NCBI RefSeq assembly: GCF_027922145.1
Contig: NZ_BSFC01000044.1
Location: forward strand, 372,001-436,000
Origin: Novosphingobium resinovorum
GTDB lineage: Bacteria; Pseudomonadota; Alphaproteobacteria; Sphingomonadales; Sphingomonadaceae
Direction: 5' to 3'
DNA length: 64,000 nt
Shown here: positions 53,005 to 62,483 of the stretch, piece by piece
How positions within the stretch are numbered: the first letter of the stretch is position 1
Layout: every line of letters starts with the position of its first letter
The notes under the pieces: model-generated
The model's database searches: none
Seen by the model: only the letters and a program-made list of their open reading frames with translations
What the model was told of the DNA's origin: nothing
Made by a program: the position numbers and the translations under genes

Positions 53005-55761
53005 TTAGAAGTCGACCTTCGCGCCGACGCGGAGGTAACGGCCCATGAACAGGCGGTCCGACCATGCCGGGTTGAACTGGTACAGACCATAAGCCGCGTT
53101 CGGGTCGTACTTCGGCTTGGTGTCCAGGATGTTCAGGACGTCGAAGTACAGCTTGAACTTGTCGGCAACCTTGACTTCGCCGTGACCGTCGAAGTTCAGG
53201 ATACCCTTCGAGTGGCACTGGACCGGATCGCCGTTGTCGTAGGTGACCAGCTGGCCGTTCTCGGCACTGGCGGCGCAATCCTTGTACACGCCGCCGGCAT
53301 CGGCCGAGGTGCTGGAGTAGCCGCTGGTGTAGCTGGTGGTCAGGGTGAAGCTGGCCTTGTCGTTGAAGTCCAGCGTGTTCTGCCAGGTCAGACGGAAGCG
53401 CGGGGCACCCGAGCACGAGGTCAGGTTACAGCCGCCGAGCGAACCGTCGTAGCGCCACACCGAGCCGTCCTCGTTTTCCTGCTCCAGACGGATCAGGTAC
53501 GAAGCGGTCGCCTTGGTGTGCAGCGACACGGTGTTGGTCAGGCCGAACTGGGCATCGGCCGAGAAGTCGATGCCGCTACCCTTCATCGAGTTGGCGTTCT
53601 TGAACGAGCTGATGATCTGGCCAAGCAGCGGCAGCGCGTTCGGGTTCTCCGGATCGGCCACGCCCGGGGTGACGGTCACGCCCGGAATGTTCACGACACC
53701 GTTGTTGGTGTAGTACTGCGTGTAGAGGTCTTCCGAGGCGCTTGCCGACGTGATGACGTTCCTGATCTTCGTGTGCCAGTAGTCAAGCGTCAGCGTGATG
53801 TTGCGCTTGGGCTGCAGCACGACGCCGAAGGTGTACGAGGTCGACTTTTCAGGCTTCAGTTCGGAGTTGCCCGACGACGTGATGCCCGGCGAGTACGTGC
53901 CCGCGTAATAGTTCGGGTTGCTGGCATGCGCTGCGCAGAACGCCGTGTAGATCGGGCTGTCGCAGTTGATCTGGGCGCTTGTGTAGCCGGTTGCCGGCAG
54001 CTGGAACGATTCGTTCAGGTTGGGTGCGCGGAAGCCCTTCGAGAAGGTACCACGAACCTTGATTTCCTCGATCGGCTTGAACTCGGCCTCGAACTTAGGC
54101 GAGAAGTTCTTCTGGCCGGTCGAGTAGTGGTCGTACGACCCGTCCGCCTTGAAGCGCAGCTGGTCGAGGACTGGGATCGAGATTTCGTAGGATGCCGACC
54201 AGATGTCGCGGTTGCCCTTCACGCCCACGGCGTTGATGCCGTAGTAGCGCTCGGTCGGATTGTCGTTGTTCGGCGCGTTCGAGCTCGGGTTGTTGATCGA
54301 CTCGTAGCGATACTGGCCGGCAACGGCGATGTTCACGAAGCCGCCCGGCAGCTCGAACACGTCCTTGTTGAGCGTCGCGATGACTTGGGCCAGCTTCGAG
54401 GTCGCCCGCTTGTTCTGGTCGGGGAAGACGAGCTGATCAGCTTCAGCCGAGTTGGCCGAGGGATCGACGAAGTTGTAGGTGCCCTGGGCGATGGCGTCCA
54501 TCAGGCCCTGGAGATAGATGTAGCCGGTGTTCTTGACGTCCAGCGTGACCTTCGAGGCGGTCGCACCGAGCGAGAAGTTCCAGCCGTCGCCAACGGTGCC
54601 GTTGACGCCGCCTGACAGACGGTAGGTCTTGGCGTCGGTGAAGGTTTCACGCGGCTTGTCGGGCAGGCCGATGAGACGGGCAAGCTGGCCGTTGGCCGCA
54701 TAGGGGTTGTTCGGGTTGAGCGTGCCGTTCGAGGCATCGCAGCCCGATGCCGTCAGCACACCGCCGGTGATCGACGAAGTGCCGTTCGAGCAAACGTAGG
54801 TCGGCAGGTAGATCTGGCTGACGGTAACCTGCTCACCACCGGCCGCGGTCTGGCCGACCCAGCCCGCATTGCTGGTCGAGTTGGCCGTCTTCACGTTGTA
54901 ATAGTTGAACATCGCGAAGGCTTCGGTCGACTGGAAGCCGTTGTAGCTGCCGTCGGCCTGGATGCCGTTGCGGATGCCGTTGGTGAGGCAGCCCTGTTCA
55001 GCGGTGCCGCAGATGCCGCTCTGGTCGGCAGTGCTCCACGGGCCGCTGCGGTCGCGCAGGTACAGCGAGTCGTTGTGCTGGTACTCGGCGGTGGCGTAGA
55101 TGTTGAAGCCCTGGTCTTCCAGGTCGCCGTAGCCGTAGGTCGCGTTGATGCGCTGCTCGCCGCCGTCACCGCGCTGCGAGATGCCCATCGAACCGTCGAG
55201 GTGCAGGCCGGTGATCTGGCGCTTGGTGATCACGTTGACCACGCCGGCGATGGCGTCCGAGCCGTAAGTGGCCGAAGCGCCGTCAAGCAGGGTGTCGATG
55301 CGATCGACGACGGTGCCCGAGATGCTGTTGACGTCGACGATGTTGCGCTGGGTGTCGTCCGCCAGCGGGTAATACGCGGTGCGCATGCCGTCGAACAGCG
55401 TCAGGGTGTAGGCGTTGTTGAAGCCGCGCAGCGACGGTGCGGTCGCACCGGTGGTGAAGCCGAAGGCCGACCAGCTCGCGGGAATGGTGCCGGCGTTGTT
55501 TGCGGTCAGGGTCTGCAGTGCGTCGGCAACGGTGGTGATGCCGCGCTTGGTCAGGTCGTCCGAGGTCACCGAAACGACCGGCGAAGCGGTGGCCGCTGCC
55601 GGGTTGCGGGTGATCGAGCCGGTGACGATGATAACGTTATCGTCGCCGTTGTCGGCCGCCTGGGGTGCTGCGTCCTGCGCGTGCGCGGTGCCGCACAGCA
55701 GTGCGAAAGCCGTGAGGCTCGTCGCGCCGCGCAGTGCGGCCTTCTGAATTGTGGTTTTCAC
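53005..55761 (-). CDS. TonB-dependent receptor
   Basis: A 918-residue receptor with signal peptide (VKTTIQKAALRGATSLTAFA, ending AHA-QDAA), TonB-box-like NVIIVTGSITR, plug domain (about residues 50-180; SVTSDDLTKRGITTVADAL, PSLRGFNNAYTLTLFDGMR, LLDGASATYGSDAIAGVVNVI) and a barrel ending YLRVGAKVDF with terminal Phe. The start is a GTG at 55761, well placed after AAGGGA. The open frame extends much further but codes for no receptor sequence there. Many Asn/Gly-rich loops suggest extracellular ligand binding. The ligand is unknown. An inverted repeat lies in the leader. Confidence 0.93.
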   Translation of the reverse strand: MKTTIQKAALRGATSLTAFALLCGTAHAQDAAPQAADNGDDNVIIVTGSITRNPAAATASPVVSVTSDDLTKRGITTVADALQTLTANNAGTIPASWSAFGFTTGATAPSLRGFNNAYTLTLFDGMRTAYYPLADDTQRNIVDVNSISGTVVDRIDTLLDGASATYGSDAIAGVVNVITKRQITGLHLDGSMGISQRGDGGEQRINATYGYGDLEDQGFNIYATAEYQHNDSLYLRDRSGPWSTADQSGICGTAEQGCLTNGIRNGIQADGSYNGFQSTEAFAMFNYYNVKTANSTSNAGWVGQTAAGGEQVTVSQIYLPTYVCSNGTSSITGGVLTASGCDASNGTLNPNNPYAANGQLARLIGLPDKPRETFTDAKTYRLSGGVNGTVGDGWNFSLGATASKVTLDVKNTGYIYLQGLMDAIAQGTYNFVDPSANSAEADQLVFPDQNKRATSKLAQVIATLNKDVFELPGGFVNIAVAGQYRYESINNPSSNAPNNDNPTERYYGINAVGVKGNRDIWSASYEISIPVLDQLRFKADGSYDHYSTGQKNFSPKFEAEFKPIEEIKVRGTFSKGFRAPNLNESFQLPATGYTSAQINCDSPIYTAFCAAHASNPNYYAGTYSPGITSSGNSELKPEKSTSYTFGVVLQPKRNITLTLDYWHTKIRNVITSASASEDLYTQYYTNNGVVNIPGVTVTPGVADPENPNALPLLGQIISSFKNANSMKGSGIDFSADAQFGLTNTVSLHTKATASYLIRLEQENEDGSVWRYDGSLGGCNLTSCSGAPRFRLTWQNTLDFNDKASFTLTTSYTSGYSSTSADAGGVYKDCAASAENGQLVTYDNGDPVQCHSKGILNFDGHGEVKVADKFKLYFDVLNILDTKPKYDPNAAYGLYQFNPAWSDRLFMGRYLRVGAKVDF

Positions 55762-56229
55762 TTTTGTGTCCCTTGTTGCTTCGTTCAGCAGGCGAATGCG
55801 TGACCAAGTTCGCCTGATGACCCGTTGCCGGCTTTCGGATGCGCGCACGCATCGTGATGCCATGTGAAATGTTGTTGCGCCGTAGGGTTCTCCTTTCAAC
55901 GGAATTTGCCGCCATGGGGAAAATGGGTTGGCGATTGTGGCAATGACGCAACAGGCATTCGCGACGAACCGTTGCCAGTGTGCAACCGCACAAGGATTCC
56001 AGCCGATTAAGCGGAACAATAGACCTGTTGCATATGCGCATTGTCCACATGATTTCTTGCGCGGGGCATCGCCGTGGTGAAATCCTGTTGCGTTGTTGTA
56101 AATCCCTTCCGCGCAGTGGATTGACCGGCCGCCGCGACGCATTTAACCGATTGATTAAATAAGCTCGCACAAAACGTGTTGTTCGCTTCGTCTGATCGAT
56201 CGCGAACGCGACAGAGAAAGGAAATCGGC
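55762..56229. other. Divergent intergenic region between TonB receptor and SDR gene
   Basis: 468 bases without a supported gene. It should contain the promoters of both divergent genes. It holds the inverted repeat at 55789-55816 and several short AT-rich tracts (for example 56139-56165). There is no recognisable riboswitch. Confidence 0.55.
55789..55816. promoter_or_regulatory. Inverted repeat upstream of the TonB receptor start
   Basis: CAGGCGAA (55789-55796) and TTCGCCTG (55809-55816) are perfect 8-bp arms with a 12-base centre, 28-55 bases upstream of the GTG start at 55761. It could be an operator (for example for the TetR-type regulator encoded at 57022) or a leader hairpin. Confidence 0.4.
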
Positions 56230-57015
56230 ATGGAACTCGGCAGTTCTGTCGCAGCAGTAGTCACGGGAGCGGCTTCTGGGCTTGGTGCGGCTACGGCGCG
56301 GGCGCTCGCAGGAAGAGGCGTGAAAGTCGCGATCTTCGATCTCAATGCCGATGCCGGTGAGGCGCTGGCCGCGGAAATCGGCGGGGTGTTCTGCGCCGTG
56401 AACGTTACGGATGAGGAAAGCGTAATCGCCGGATTCGCGAAGGCGCGCGCGGCGCATGGGCAGGAACGGGTACTGGTCAACTGTGCGGGCATCGCGCCGG
56501 CCGCAAAGACGGTCGGCAAGAATCGCGAGACGGGCGAGCCGAGGGCGCACGACATGGCGCTGTTCGAGAAGGCGATCGCGATCAACCTCGTCGGCACTTT
56601 CCGCTGCATCAGCAAGTCGGCAGCGGGCATGGCGACGTTGGAGCCGATCGATGCGGCCGGCTCGCGCGGGGCGATCGTCAACACCGCCAGCGTCGCGGCG
56701 CAGGACGGGCAGATCGGGCAGGCCGCCTATGCTGCATCCAAGGGCGGCGTGCTGGCGATGACGCTGCCGGTGGCACGTGATCTCATGAGCGAGGGGATTC
56801 GCGTCAACACGATCCTGCCCGGCATCTTCGAGACGCCGATGATGGCGGGAATGCCGCAAGGCGTGCAGGATGCGCTGGCGGCGATGGTGCCGTTCCCCAA
56901 GCGCCTCGGCAAAGCGGAGGAGTATGCGAAGCTGGCGCTGTTTATGTTGGAGCACGACTATCTCAACGGCGAATCGATCCGTCTCGACGGCGCCATCCGC
57001 ATGGGACCTAAGTAA
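56230..57015 (+). CDS. Short-chain dehydrogenase/reductase (type II 3-hydroxyacyl-CoA dehydrogenase-like)
   Basis: A 261-residue classical SDR, NAD(P)-dependent. The nucleotide-binding TGAASGLG motif is at residues 12-19, Asp37 in AIFDLNADAG favours NAD over NADP, NCAG is at about 84-87, and the catalytic Ser154-Tyr167-Lys171 triad is in NTAS and YAASK. It resembles human HSD17B10, so oxidation of a 3-hydroxyacyl-CoA or a hydroxysteroid is likely. The ATG at 56230 has a good AAAGGAAA ribosome site. A TetR-type regulator follows 6 bases downstream and probably controls it. Confidence 0.87.
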   Translation: MELGSSVAAVVTGAASGLGAATARALAGRGVKVAIFDLNADAGEALAAEIGGVFCAVNVTDEESVIAGFAKARAAHGQERVLVNCAGIAPAAKTVGKNRETGEPRAHDMALFEKAIAINLVGTFRCISKSAAGMATLEPIDAAGSRGAIVNTASVAAQDGQIGQAAYAASKGGVLAMTLPVARDLMSEGIRVNTILPGIFETPMMAGMPQGVQDALAAMVPFPKRLGKAEEYAKLALFMLEHDYLNGESIRLDGAIRMGPK

Positions 57016-57021
57016 ACGCCG

Positions 57022-57660
57022 ATGAAGGACCGTCCGGTCTCCGCTCTAGACGTAGCGCCTCCCGGTGCGCGTGCGATGCTGCTCGATACGGCGAGCGCTA
57101 TCATGCGCGACGGCGATGTGATCGACATCTCGCTTTCCGAACTGAGCCTTCGCTCCGGGCTGAACTCGGCGCTGGTGAAGTACTACTTCGGCAACAAGGC
57201 GGGGCTGCTCAAGGCGCTGCTCGACCGTGACTGGGAGGCAATCGTCGTCAGCGTCGATGCGCTCGTCGCCAAGGACGGGTGGGAGCCGGAGGCCAAGCTG
57301 CGGCGGCACTTGTGGAAGGTGGTCGATACTTTCTACGAAGTGCCTTACCTCAACCGCCTGACCATGCGCATGGTGCGCGAGAGCGACGATACCGAGGCGC
57401 GGCGCATCGCCGACTGCTACCTCTCGCCGATCTACCGCGCTTACGAGCAGTTGATCGGCGACGGGGTGCGGGCAGGGGTGTTCCGCGAGATCGACCCGCA
57501 GTTGTTCTACTTCACGGTGACGGGGGCGGTGGACCGCTTCTTCTCGGCGCGGCTGGTGCTCAAGCATTGCTTCGATCAGGACAGCCTGACCGAGGAACTG
57601 CGCGACCGTTACCGCGAGCATACCATCGACATCATCATGGCAGGCATTCTCGCGCACTGA
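57022..57660 (+). CDS. TetR/AcrR family transcriptional regulator
   Basis: A 212-residue regulator. The N-terminal helix-turn-helix (about residues 18-65; LLDTASAIMRDGDVIDISLSELSLRSGLNSALVKYYFGNKAGLLK) is typical, with the YYFGNK sequence at the end of the recognition helix. The C-terminal ligand-binding domain (PYLNRLTMRMVRESDD...) is specific to its group, related to regulators of fatty-acid or CoA-thioester metabolism. It lies in the same direction as the SDR gene, so it may regulate that gene and the divergent receptor. The stop overlaps the next gene by one base. Confidence 0.87.
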   Translation: MKDRPVSALDVAPPGARAMLLDTASAIMRDGDVIDISLSELSLRSGLNSALVKYYFGNKAGLLKALLDRDWEAIVVSVDALVAKDGWEPEAKLRRHLWKVVDTFYEVPYLNRLTMRMVRESDDTEARRIADCYLSPIYRAYEQLIGDGVRAGVFREIDPQLFYFTVTGAVDRFFSARLVLKHCFDQDSLTEELRDRYREHTIDIIMAGILAH

Positions 57661-57941
57661 TGGCCCGCAAGAAGAAGCGTTACCTCACCGCGACGATGGC
57701 GGACGGCTACGTCAAGACCATCGGGCCGACGGCGGATACGTTCACGCATTACTGGCGCGTGGTGGCGGAACTGCAGAACGGCAAGACCGAGGTGTTCTGG
57801 GGGCATGCGCGTTCGCTGGCGGAGGCGAAGAAGAAGCGCCTGCCGCTGGACGAGGCAGCCAGAATGCGCGGCTGGAAGGGGTTCGCCTTCGAGATCGCCG
57901 AGCTTGTCGAGACGGATAGCGAGTCAGGTCACGAGGACTGA
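57660..57941 (+). CDS. Small basic protein of unknown function (93 aa)
   Basis: A 93-residue protein with a Lys/Arg-rich N terminus (MARKKKRYLTATMADG), an aromatic centre (HYWRVVAELQNGKTEVFWGH) and an acidic C terminus (AELVETDSESGHED). The start ATG overlaps the regulator's stop (TGATG), which supports translation. No catalytic motif or export signal is visible. The compact WRV..GK..VFWGHARSL pattern looks like a folded domain rather than a chance reading frame. The function is unknown. Confidence 0.65.
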   Translation: MARKKKRYLTATMADGYVKTIGPTADTFTHYWRVVAELQNGKTEVFWGHARSLAEAKKKRLPLDEAARMRGWKGFAFEIAELVETDSESGHED

Positions 57942-58021
57942 CGAGACGCTTGACAGCCGATGCCATCGGATTGATTTCACAGGGCGATGGGGCTCGGTTG
58001 GGGGCCTGTACCGGGGAAATC

Positions 58022-59173
58022 ATGGCGGCTTCGGGAAGCGAGGCAGGCGACTTGCGTGCCGGCAGTTACCGACTCACGCAATTGGAGGCGGTGCGTGGAA
58101 TCGCTTCGCTGGTCGTGGTGTTTCATCATTTCGCGCTGGGTTTCGTACCGGCGATACGCCTGCGTTTTCCGGATGGGATCGCCGGGACGCCGTTGTTCTG
58201 CCTGATCAACGGTTCAGCGGCGGTGACGTTGTTTTTCGTGCTGTCCGGCTTCGTGCTGACGCGCCGCTATTTCGATCGAGGCCGGGCAGGAGGTGAACTG
58301 GCAATAGCGGCGGCCAAGCGCATGCCGAGGCTATGGGTTCCGGCGACCGCTTCAGCAATCCTCGCGTGGCTGGTGATCAGCCTGGATCTGACATGGAACG
58401 TCGAGGCGGCGCGATCGACTGGCAGCGACTGGCTGAGGCTCTATGCCAACGCCGGATTTCCAGCCGTTTACCGGCCGGACTTTGCAACCGTCATGGGGCA
58501 GAGCGTCACGCTCTTCTTCCACCCTGCCAATCCGGGGCTCGTCAACACGAACCTCTGGACGATGTATTTCGAGCTGTTCGGCAGCATGCTGTGCTTCGCC
58601 ATCGTCTGGCTGTTGCTTGCAATGGAAGCGCGCCGCTGGTGGCCGGTCGTGCCGGCCGGAATGACGGTTCTGGCCCTGATCGCGGTGCTGGGAGCGGCGG
58701 CGCTGCCGTTCCTGCTGGGAGCATGTCTCGCCAGGTTCTATCGACATGGGGGACTGTCGTTGTCGAAGATCGGCGGTATCGGGCTCATGCTGGCGGGGCT
58801 GGCACTGTGCGGCATGGACGGTTTCGTCCCCGAGAACATCGGCGCTGTCATAATCCTGCTCGCGGTTCTCGCATGCCCATCGCTGGCGCGAGGGCTGTCC
58901 GGGCGTTTCGGCAACTTTCTGGGGCGCTATTCCTTTCCCGTCTATCTGGTCCACCTGACCGTCATCCTGTCGGCATCCAGCTTCGTGTTCGTGAAACTCA
59001 ATGACCGGGGATGGGACGGGGCCCTCGTGTTGCTGGGCACGGGGGTAGTGACGCTGGTACTGACCTTCCTGGCAGCGTGGCCCTTCGTCGCGCTCGAGGA
59101 TTGGTGGGTGCCGAAACTCAATCGGATTGCCGGTATCGTGCAGCGCGGGTTGTCGCCGTCGCGGCCAGCCTAG
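58022..59173 (+). CDS. Acyltransferase 3 family membrane protein
   Basis: A 383-residue inner-membrane O-acyltransferase. About ten hydrophobic segments are present, with the family's catalytic His in LVVVFHHFALGF near residue 42, the conserved Arg in LTQLEAVRGIASL, FVLSGFVLTRRYF, and C-terminal FLGRYSFPVYLVHLTVI. Such enzymes acetylate or acylate lipopolysaccharide, capsule or peptidoglycan sugars. The ATG at 58022 follows GGGGAA; a TTG at 57950 would add 24 residues. It ends 9 bases from the tadC stop on the other strand. Confidence 0.87.
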   Translation: MAASGSEAGDLRAGSYRLTQLEAVRGIASLVVVFHHFALGFVPAIRLRFPDGIAGTPLFCLINGSAAVTLFFVLSGFVLTRRYFDRGRAGGELAIAAAKRMPRLWVPATASAILAWLVISLDLTWNVEAARSTGSDWLRLYANAGFPAVYRPDFATVMGQSVTLFFHPANPGLVNTNLWTMYFELFGSMLCFAIVWLLLAMEARRWWPVVPAGMTVLALIAVLGAAALPFLLGACLARFYRHGGLSLSKIGGIGLMLAGLALCGMDGFVPENIGAVIILLAVLACPSLARGLSGRFGNFLGRYSFPVYLVHLTVILSASSFVFVKLNDRGWDGALVLLGTGVVTLVLTFLAAWPFVALEDWWVPKLNRIAGIVQRGLSPSRPA

Positions 59174-59182
59174 GCTTTGGCG

Positions 59183-60196
59183 TCACCCCGCCTTGCCCGG
59201 CCCGGTGCCCGAGAAGGCATCGCCGATCGAGCACGCCGCAGGGCCGAGGATGACGACGAACAGCGTCGGCAGGATGAACAGGATCAGCGGCACGGTCATG
59301 ATCGCGGGCAGGCGCGCGGCCTTTTCCTCGGCGCGCATCATACGTTCGTTGCGGAATTCGGCCGAGAGCACGCGTAGCGCAGAGGCCAGCGGGGTGCCGT
59401 AGCGTTCGGTCTGCACCATCGTCGTCACCACGCCCTTCACCGCGTCGAGGTTGACGCGATAGGCGAGGTTCTCGAACGCGGCGCGGCGTTCGGTGAGGAA
59501 CGAGAGTTCGATCGAGGTCATCGAGAACTCGTCGCCCAGTTCCGGGTAGGCGCGGCCCAGTTCGCGTGAGACGCGCTCGAAGGCGGCGTCCACGGTCAGG
59601 CCCGCTTCGGCGCAGATGACGAGCAGGTCGAGCGCGTCGGGCAAGCCCTTGCGGATCGCGTCGGTGCGCTTGGAGACGAGGTTCTGGATATAGATGTCCG
59701 GACCTTTGTATCCGGCTAGCACCATCGCGGCGAAGCCCATGAACTTCTTGAAGCTCGACCAGTCGGGGAAGTAGTCGATCCCGTAGATCACCAGTGCGGC
59801 GAAACCGCCCAGTACGATCGGCGCGACGAGGCGCGCGAGGACGACCGCGACGGCCCATTCCTTGTTGCGGATGCCGGCCTGCGCCAGCTTCTGCTGGATG
59901 GTCTTGATCTGGCTGTCCTGCAGCATCCGCGCCTTGCCGAGGAACGCACCCATCTTGTCGGTGGTGTCGTTGCGGCGGATCAGGCTCTGGCGCTTGCGGG
60001 CGGTGGTTATGATGCCCGCCTTGAGCTGCTCGCGCCGGGCGTTGAGCGCCTTGACGCGCTTCTGCATCGGATCGCGGATGGTGATCGCGGTGTAGATCGC
60101 GAAGAGCACCGCGGCGGCCGCGACGATTGTGAGCAGGGTGCCGACGTAAGTGACGTCGAAACCGAGGAGGGTGGGACCGGCGGGTTGTTCGAGCAT
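59183..60196 (-). CDS. tadC: Tad pilus assembly protein TadC (type II secretion F domain)
   Basis: A 337-residue inner-membrane protein. An N-terminal helix is followed by a cytoplasmic region and the GspF domain (ALDLLVICAEAGLTVDAAFERVS, TMVQTERYGTPLASALRVLS), with C-terminal membrane helices (LILFILPTLFVVIL). With TadB it forms the platform on which the extension ATPase works in Flp pilus assembly. The ATG at 60196 gives the usual length. It is the last gene of the run cpaC-cpaD-cpaE-tadB-tadC in the window, all on the minus strand. Confidence 0.9.
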   Translation of the reverse strand: MLEQPAGPTLLGFDVTYVGTLLTIVAAAAVLFAIYTAITIRDPMQKRVKALNARREQLKAGIITTARKRQSLIRRNDTTDKMGAFLGKARMLQDSQIKTIQQKLAQAGIRNKEWAVAVVLARLVAPIVLGGFAALVIYGIDYFPDWSSFKKFMGFAAMVLAGYKGPDIYIQNLVSKRTDAIRKGLPDALDLLVICAEAGLTVDAAFERVSRELGRAYPELGDEFSMTSIELSFLTERRAAFENLAYRVNLDAVKGVVTTMVQTERYGTPLASALRVLSAEFRNERMMRAEEKAARLPAIMTVPLILFILPTLFVVILGPAACSIGDAFSGTGPGKAG

Positions 60197-60206
60197 GTGC
60201 TGGTCC

Positions 60207-61178
60207 TCAGATCTCGAAGCTGACCATCTTGGCCATGATGAAGGCACCGATGCCCATCCAGATAGCGCCGCCGATGCCGGCGACCATCAGGCGCTCGTCG
60301 ATGAAGAACTGGCCGATGTACTGGGGGCTGATCCACCAGATCATGAAGAAGACGATGAAGGGCAGCGAGCCGACGATATAGGCCGAGGCCTTGGATTCCG
60401 AGCTCATCGCGCGGATCTTGAGCTTCATCTGCGCGCGCTTGCGCAGCACGTCCGACAGGTTCGCCAGCGTCTCCGCCAAATTACCGCCGGTCTCGCGCTG
60501 GATGGCCAGGGTGATGCAGAAGAAGTTGAATTCGGGCATGTTCAGGCGGTCGGCGGTTTCCTGGAGGGCGTCCTCCATGGTCTTGCCGACTTTCATGCGG
60601 TCGGTGATGAGCTTGAATTCCTCGGCGACGGGGCCGGGGATTTCCTGCGAGACGATGGTGAGCGTCTCCGACACCGGCAGACCCGAACGCAGACCGCGCA
60701 CGAGCAGATCGATGGCGTCGGCGAACTTCACGGTGAAGGCGTTGGAGCGGCGCTTGATGAAGTGGCTGACGACCATGTGCGGCAGCCCCGCGCCGACGAA
60801 CACGCCGAATGCGAGCGCGAGAAACATCGCGCCGGACTTCATGAAGATGAGCAGCGTTATCACCGCACCGAGGCCGATCGAGCCATAGAGGTACTGCTGC
60901 ATCGTCCAGGGCAGGCCCGAACGGTGCAGGCGCAGCGCCAGCGCTTCCGCGCGCGAGGCAGAGCCGGCGATCTGGTGGATTCGCGGCTTGCGGGCGGCGA
61001 CGGCGCGGCGCATCTGCGCCTCCAGCCGATCGCTGGCATTGCTCGAGTGACGGAAACGCACCGACTTCAGGCGCCGGGTCGATTCCTTCTTGGGCGACGG
61101 CCCGGAAAGCAGCGCCCAGATGAGCAGCGCGAAGCCCGTGAGCCCCGTCGTTACCATGATGACCTGAAGGAAGTTCAT
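60207..61178 (-). CDS. tadB: Tad pilus assembly protein TadB (type II secretion F domain)
   Basis: A 323-residue inner-membrane platform protein, homologous to TadC. It has an N-terminal helix (VIMVTTGLTGFALLIWALL), two central helices, and the GspF domain (AIDLLVRGLRSGLPVSETLTIVS, ITLAIQRETGGNLAETLANLS) before the final membrane helices. It begins 30 bases downstream of the cpaE stop. In most tad loci the ATPase gene cpaF/tadA lies between these two genes, but here it does not. Confidence 0.92.
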   Translation of the reverse strand: MNFLQVIMVTTGLTGFALLIWALLSGPSPKKESTRRLKSVRFRHSSNASDRLEAQMRRAVAARKPRIHQIAGSASRAEALALRLHRSGLPWTMQQYLYGSIGLGAVITLLIFMKSGAMFLALAFGVFVGAGLPHMVVSHFIKRRSNAFTVKFADAIDLLVRGLRSGLPVSETLTIVSQEIPGPVAEEFKLITDRMKVGKTMEDALQETADRLNMPEFNFFCITLAIQRETGGNLAETLANLSDVLRKRAQMKLKIRAMSSESKASAYIVGSLPFIVFFMIWWISPQYIGQFFIDERLMVAGIGGAIWMGIGAFIMAKMVSFEI

Positions 61179-61208
61179 AGCCGTTACCGAACCTTGAGAA
61201 GCATCGCC

Positions 61209-62483
61209 TTACGAGGACGCCGGGGCCTTCTTCTTCGCCTTGGGCATTATCGCCTTGAGGTCGAACTTACCGAGCAGGGAAGGCTTGGCGGTGGCACCGG
61301 CTTCATCGCCGATGTCGGCGATGTCGCGGGCGAGATCGCGCAGCACCGCGCCGGACTTGGCCGCGCGGTTGGCATCTGCGAACGTCTGGCCCAGCTTCGC
61401 GGCCATCGACGCGGCCTTGAGGTCATAGGGAATCGACACGTCGATCTTTGTCTCGATCGAGGCTTCGAAGTCGGCCTTGCTGATCTCGGCAAGCGTCGCC
61501 TGAACCTTGTTGGCGACGATGATCACGCGGGTCTGCGGGGCATTGGCCTTGAACCAAGACAGCAGGCGGATGGTGTCGCGCGCCGAAGCCAGCGTCATCT
61601 CGGTCACCAGCACCGCGACGCCGAGGTCTGCTATGAGCTGCGGGAAGTTGATCAGCATGTTGCGCGGCATGTCAATCACGGTCATCTCGAACGCGGCGCG
61701 GAACTCTTCGGCCAGCTGCTGGAAGGCGGAGCCGTCGGTCAGCAGCGGCGCGTTGATCGGTGCCTCGGCGGAAAGGATCGCAAGGTTGTCGTTCGCACGG
61801 ATCATCGCACGTTCGATGAACAGGCCGTCGATGCGGCTGGGGTTCTCGATCGCGTCGGTCAGGCCGCGGCCCGGCTCTAGGTCGAGGCACAGCGCCCCGG
61901 TGCCGAAATGGATGTCGAGGTCGAGCAGAGCGGTGGGCAGCTTGTGGTCAGTGCTGAACAGCCATGCCAGCGACGTGGCGATGGTCGAGGCGCCGACGCC
62001 GCCGCGCGTGCCGATTACGGCGGTCGAGACATGATGCTTGCCCGCCGCCACGTCATGCGTGCGCGGGGTCGAGAACACCGACTGCGCCTGCGCCAGCGCA
62101 TCGCGCAGGGCGGCGGGCTGCAGCGGCTTGAGCAGGTAGTCGTGGATGCCGCTGGCGATGAGATCGCGGTAGAGGCGCACGTCGTTGACCTGGCCAACGG
62201 CGACGACGACCGTGCCCGGCTCGCAGACTTCGGCCAGAGCGTTGATGTCGCTCAGCGGGTCGCCGCTCTCCGACAGATCGACGAACAGGATGTTCGGGCT
62301 GGCCGCAATCGACAGCGACTGGACGGCATTGCGCAGGCCGCCCTTGTAGCACTTCTCCGGCTGCCAGCCCATCTCGATGGCGATGGGGCGCAGCACGTCG
62401 AGCGAAGCCTCGTCGCAGAGGAACGCGGCGAACTGGTCGCGGCCACTTGGACCGCCTGTCTTCCAGGGAGCGTTCATGGCCAT
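61209..62483 (-). CDS. cpaE: Pilus assembly protein CpaE/TadZ (atypical ParA-like ATPase)
   Basis: A 424-residue TadZ. An N-terminal receiver-like domain (about residues 15-135; NILFVDLSESGDPLSDINAL, GIHDYLLKPLQPAALRDAL) is followed by a ParA/MinD-type ATPase domain with the altered Walker A GTRGGVGASTIATSLAW (Ala in place of the usual Lys-Ser pattern), VIDMPRN and LVTEMTLASARDTIRL. TadZ marks the pole where the pilus is built. The start overlaps the cpaD stop (TGATG). A Lys/Ala-rich tail closes the protein. Confidence 0.92.
   Translation of the reverse strand: MAMNAPWKTGGPSGRDQFAAFLCDEASLDVLRPIAIEMGWQPEKCYKGGLRNAVQSLSIAASPNILFVDLSESGDPLSDINALAEVCEPGTVVVAVGQVNDVRLYRDLIASGIHDYLLKPLQPAALRDALAQAQSVFSTPRTHDVAAGKHHVSTAVIGTRGGVGASTIATSLAWLFSTDHKLPTALLDLDIHFGTGALCLDLEPGRGLTDAIENPSRIDGLFIERAMIRANDNLAILSAEAPINAPLLTDGSAFQQLAEEFRAAFEMTVIDMPRNMLINFPQLIADLGVAVLVTEMTLASARDTIRLLSWFKANAPQTRVIIVANKVQATLAEISKADFEASIETKIDVSIPYDLKAASMAAKLGQTFADANRAAKSGAVLRDLARDIADIGDEAGATAKPSLLGKFDLKAIMPKAKKKAPASS

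Noticed and set aside
56141..56160. CtrA-binding site (TTAACC...TTAA)
   Set aside because: The two TTAA halves are 8 bases apart, not 7, and the match is short, so I do not claim it.
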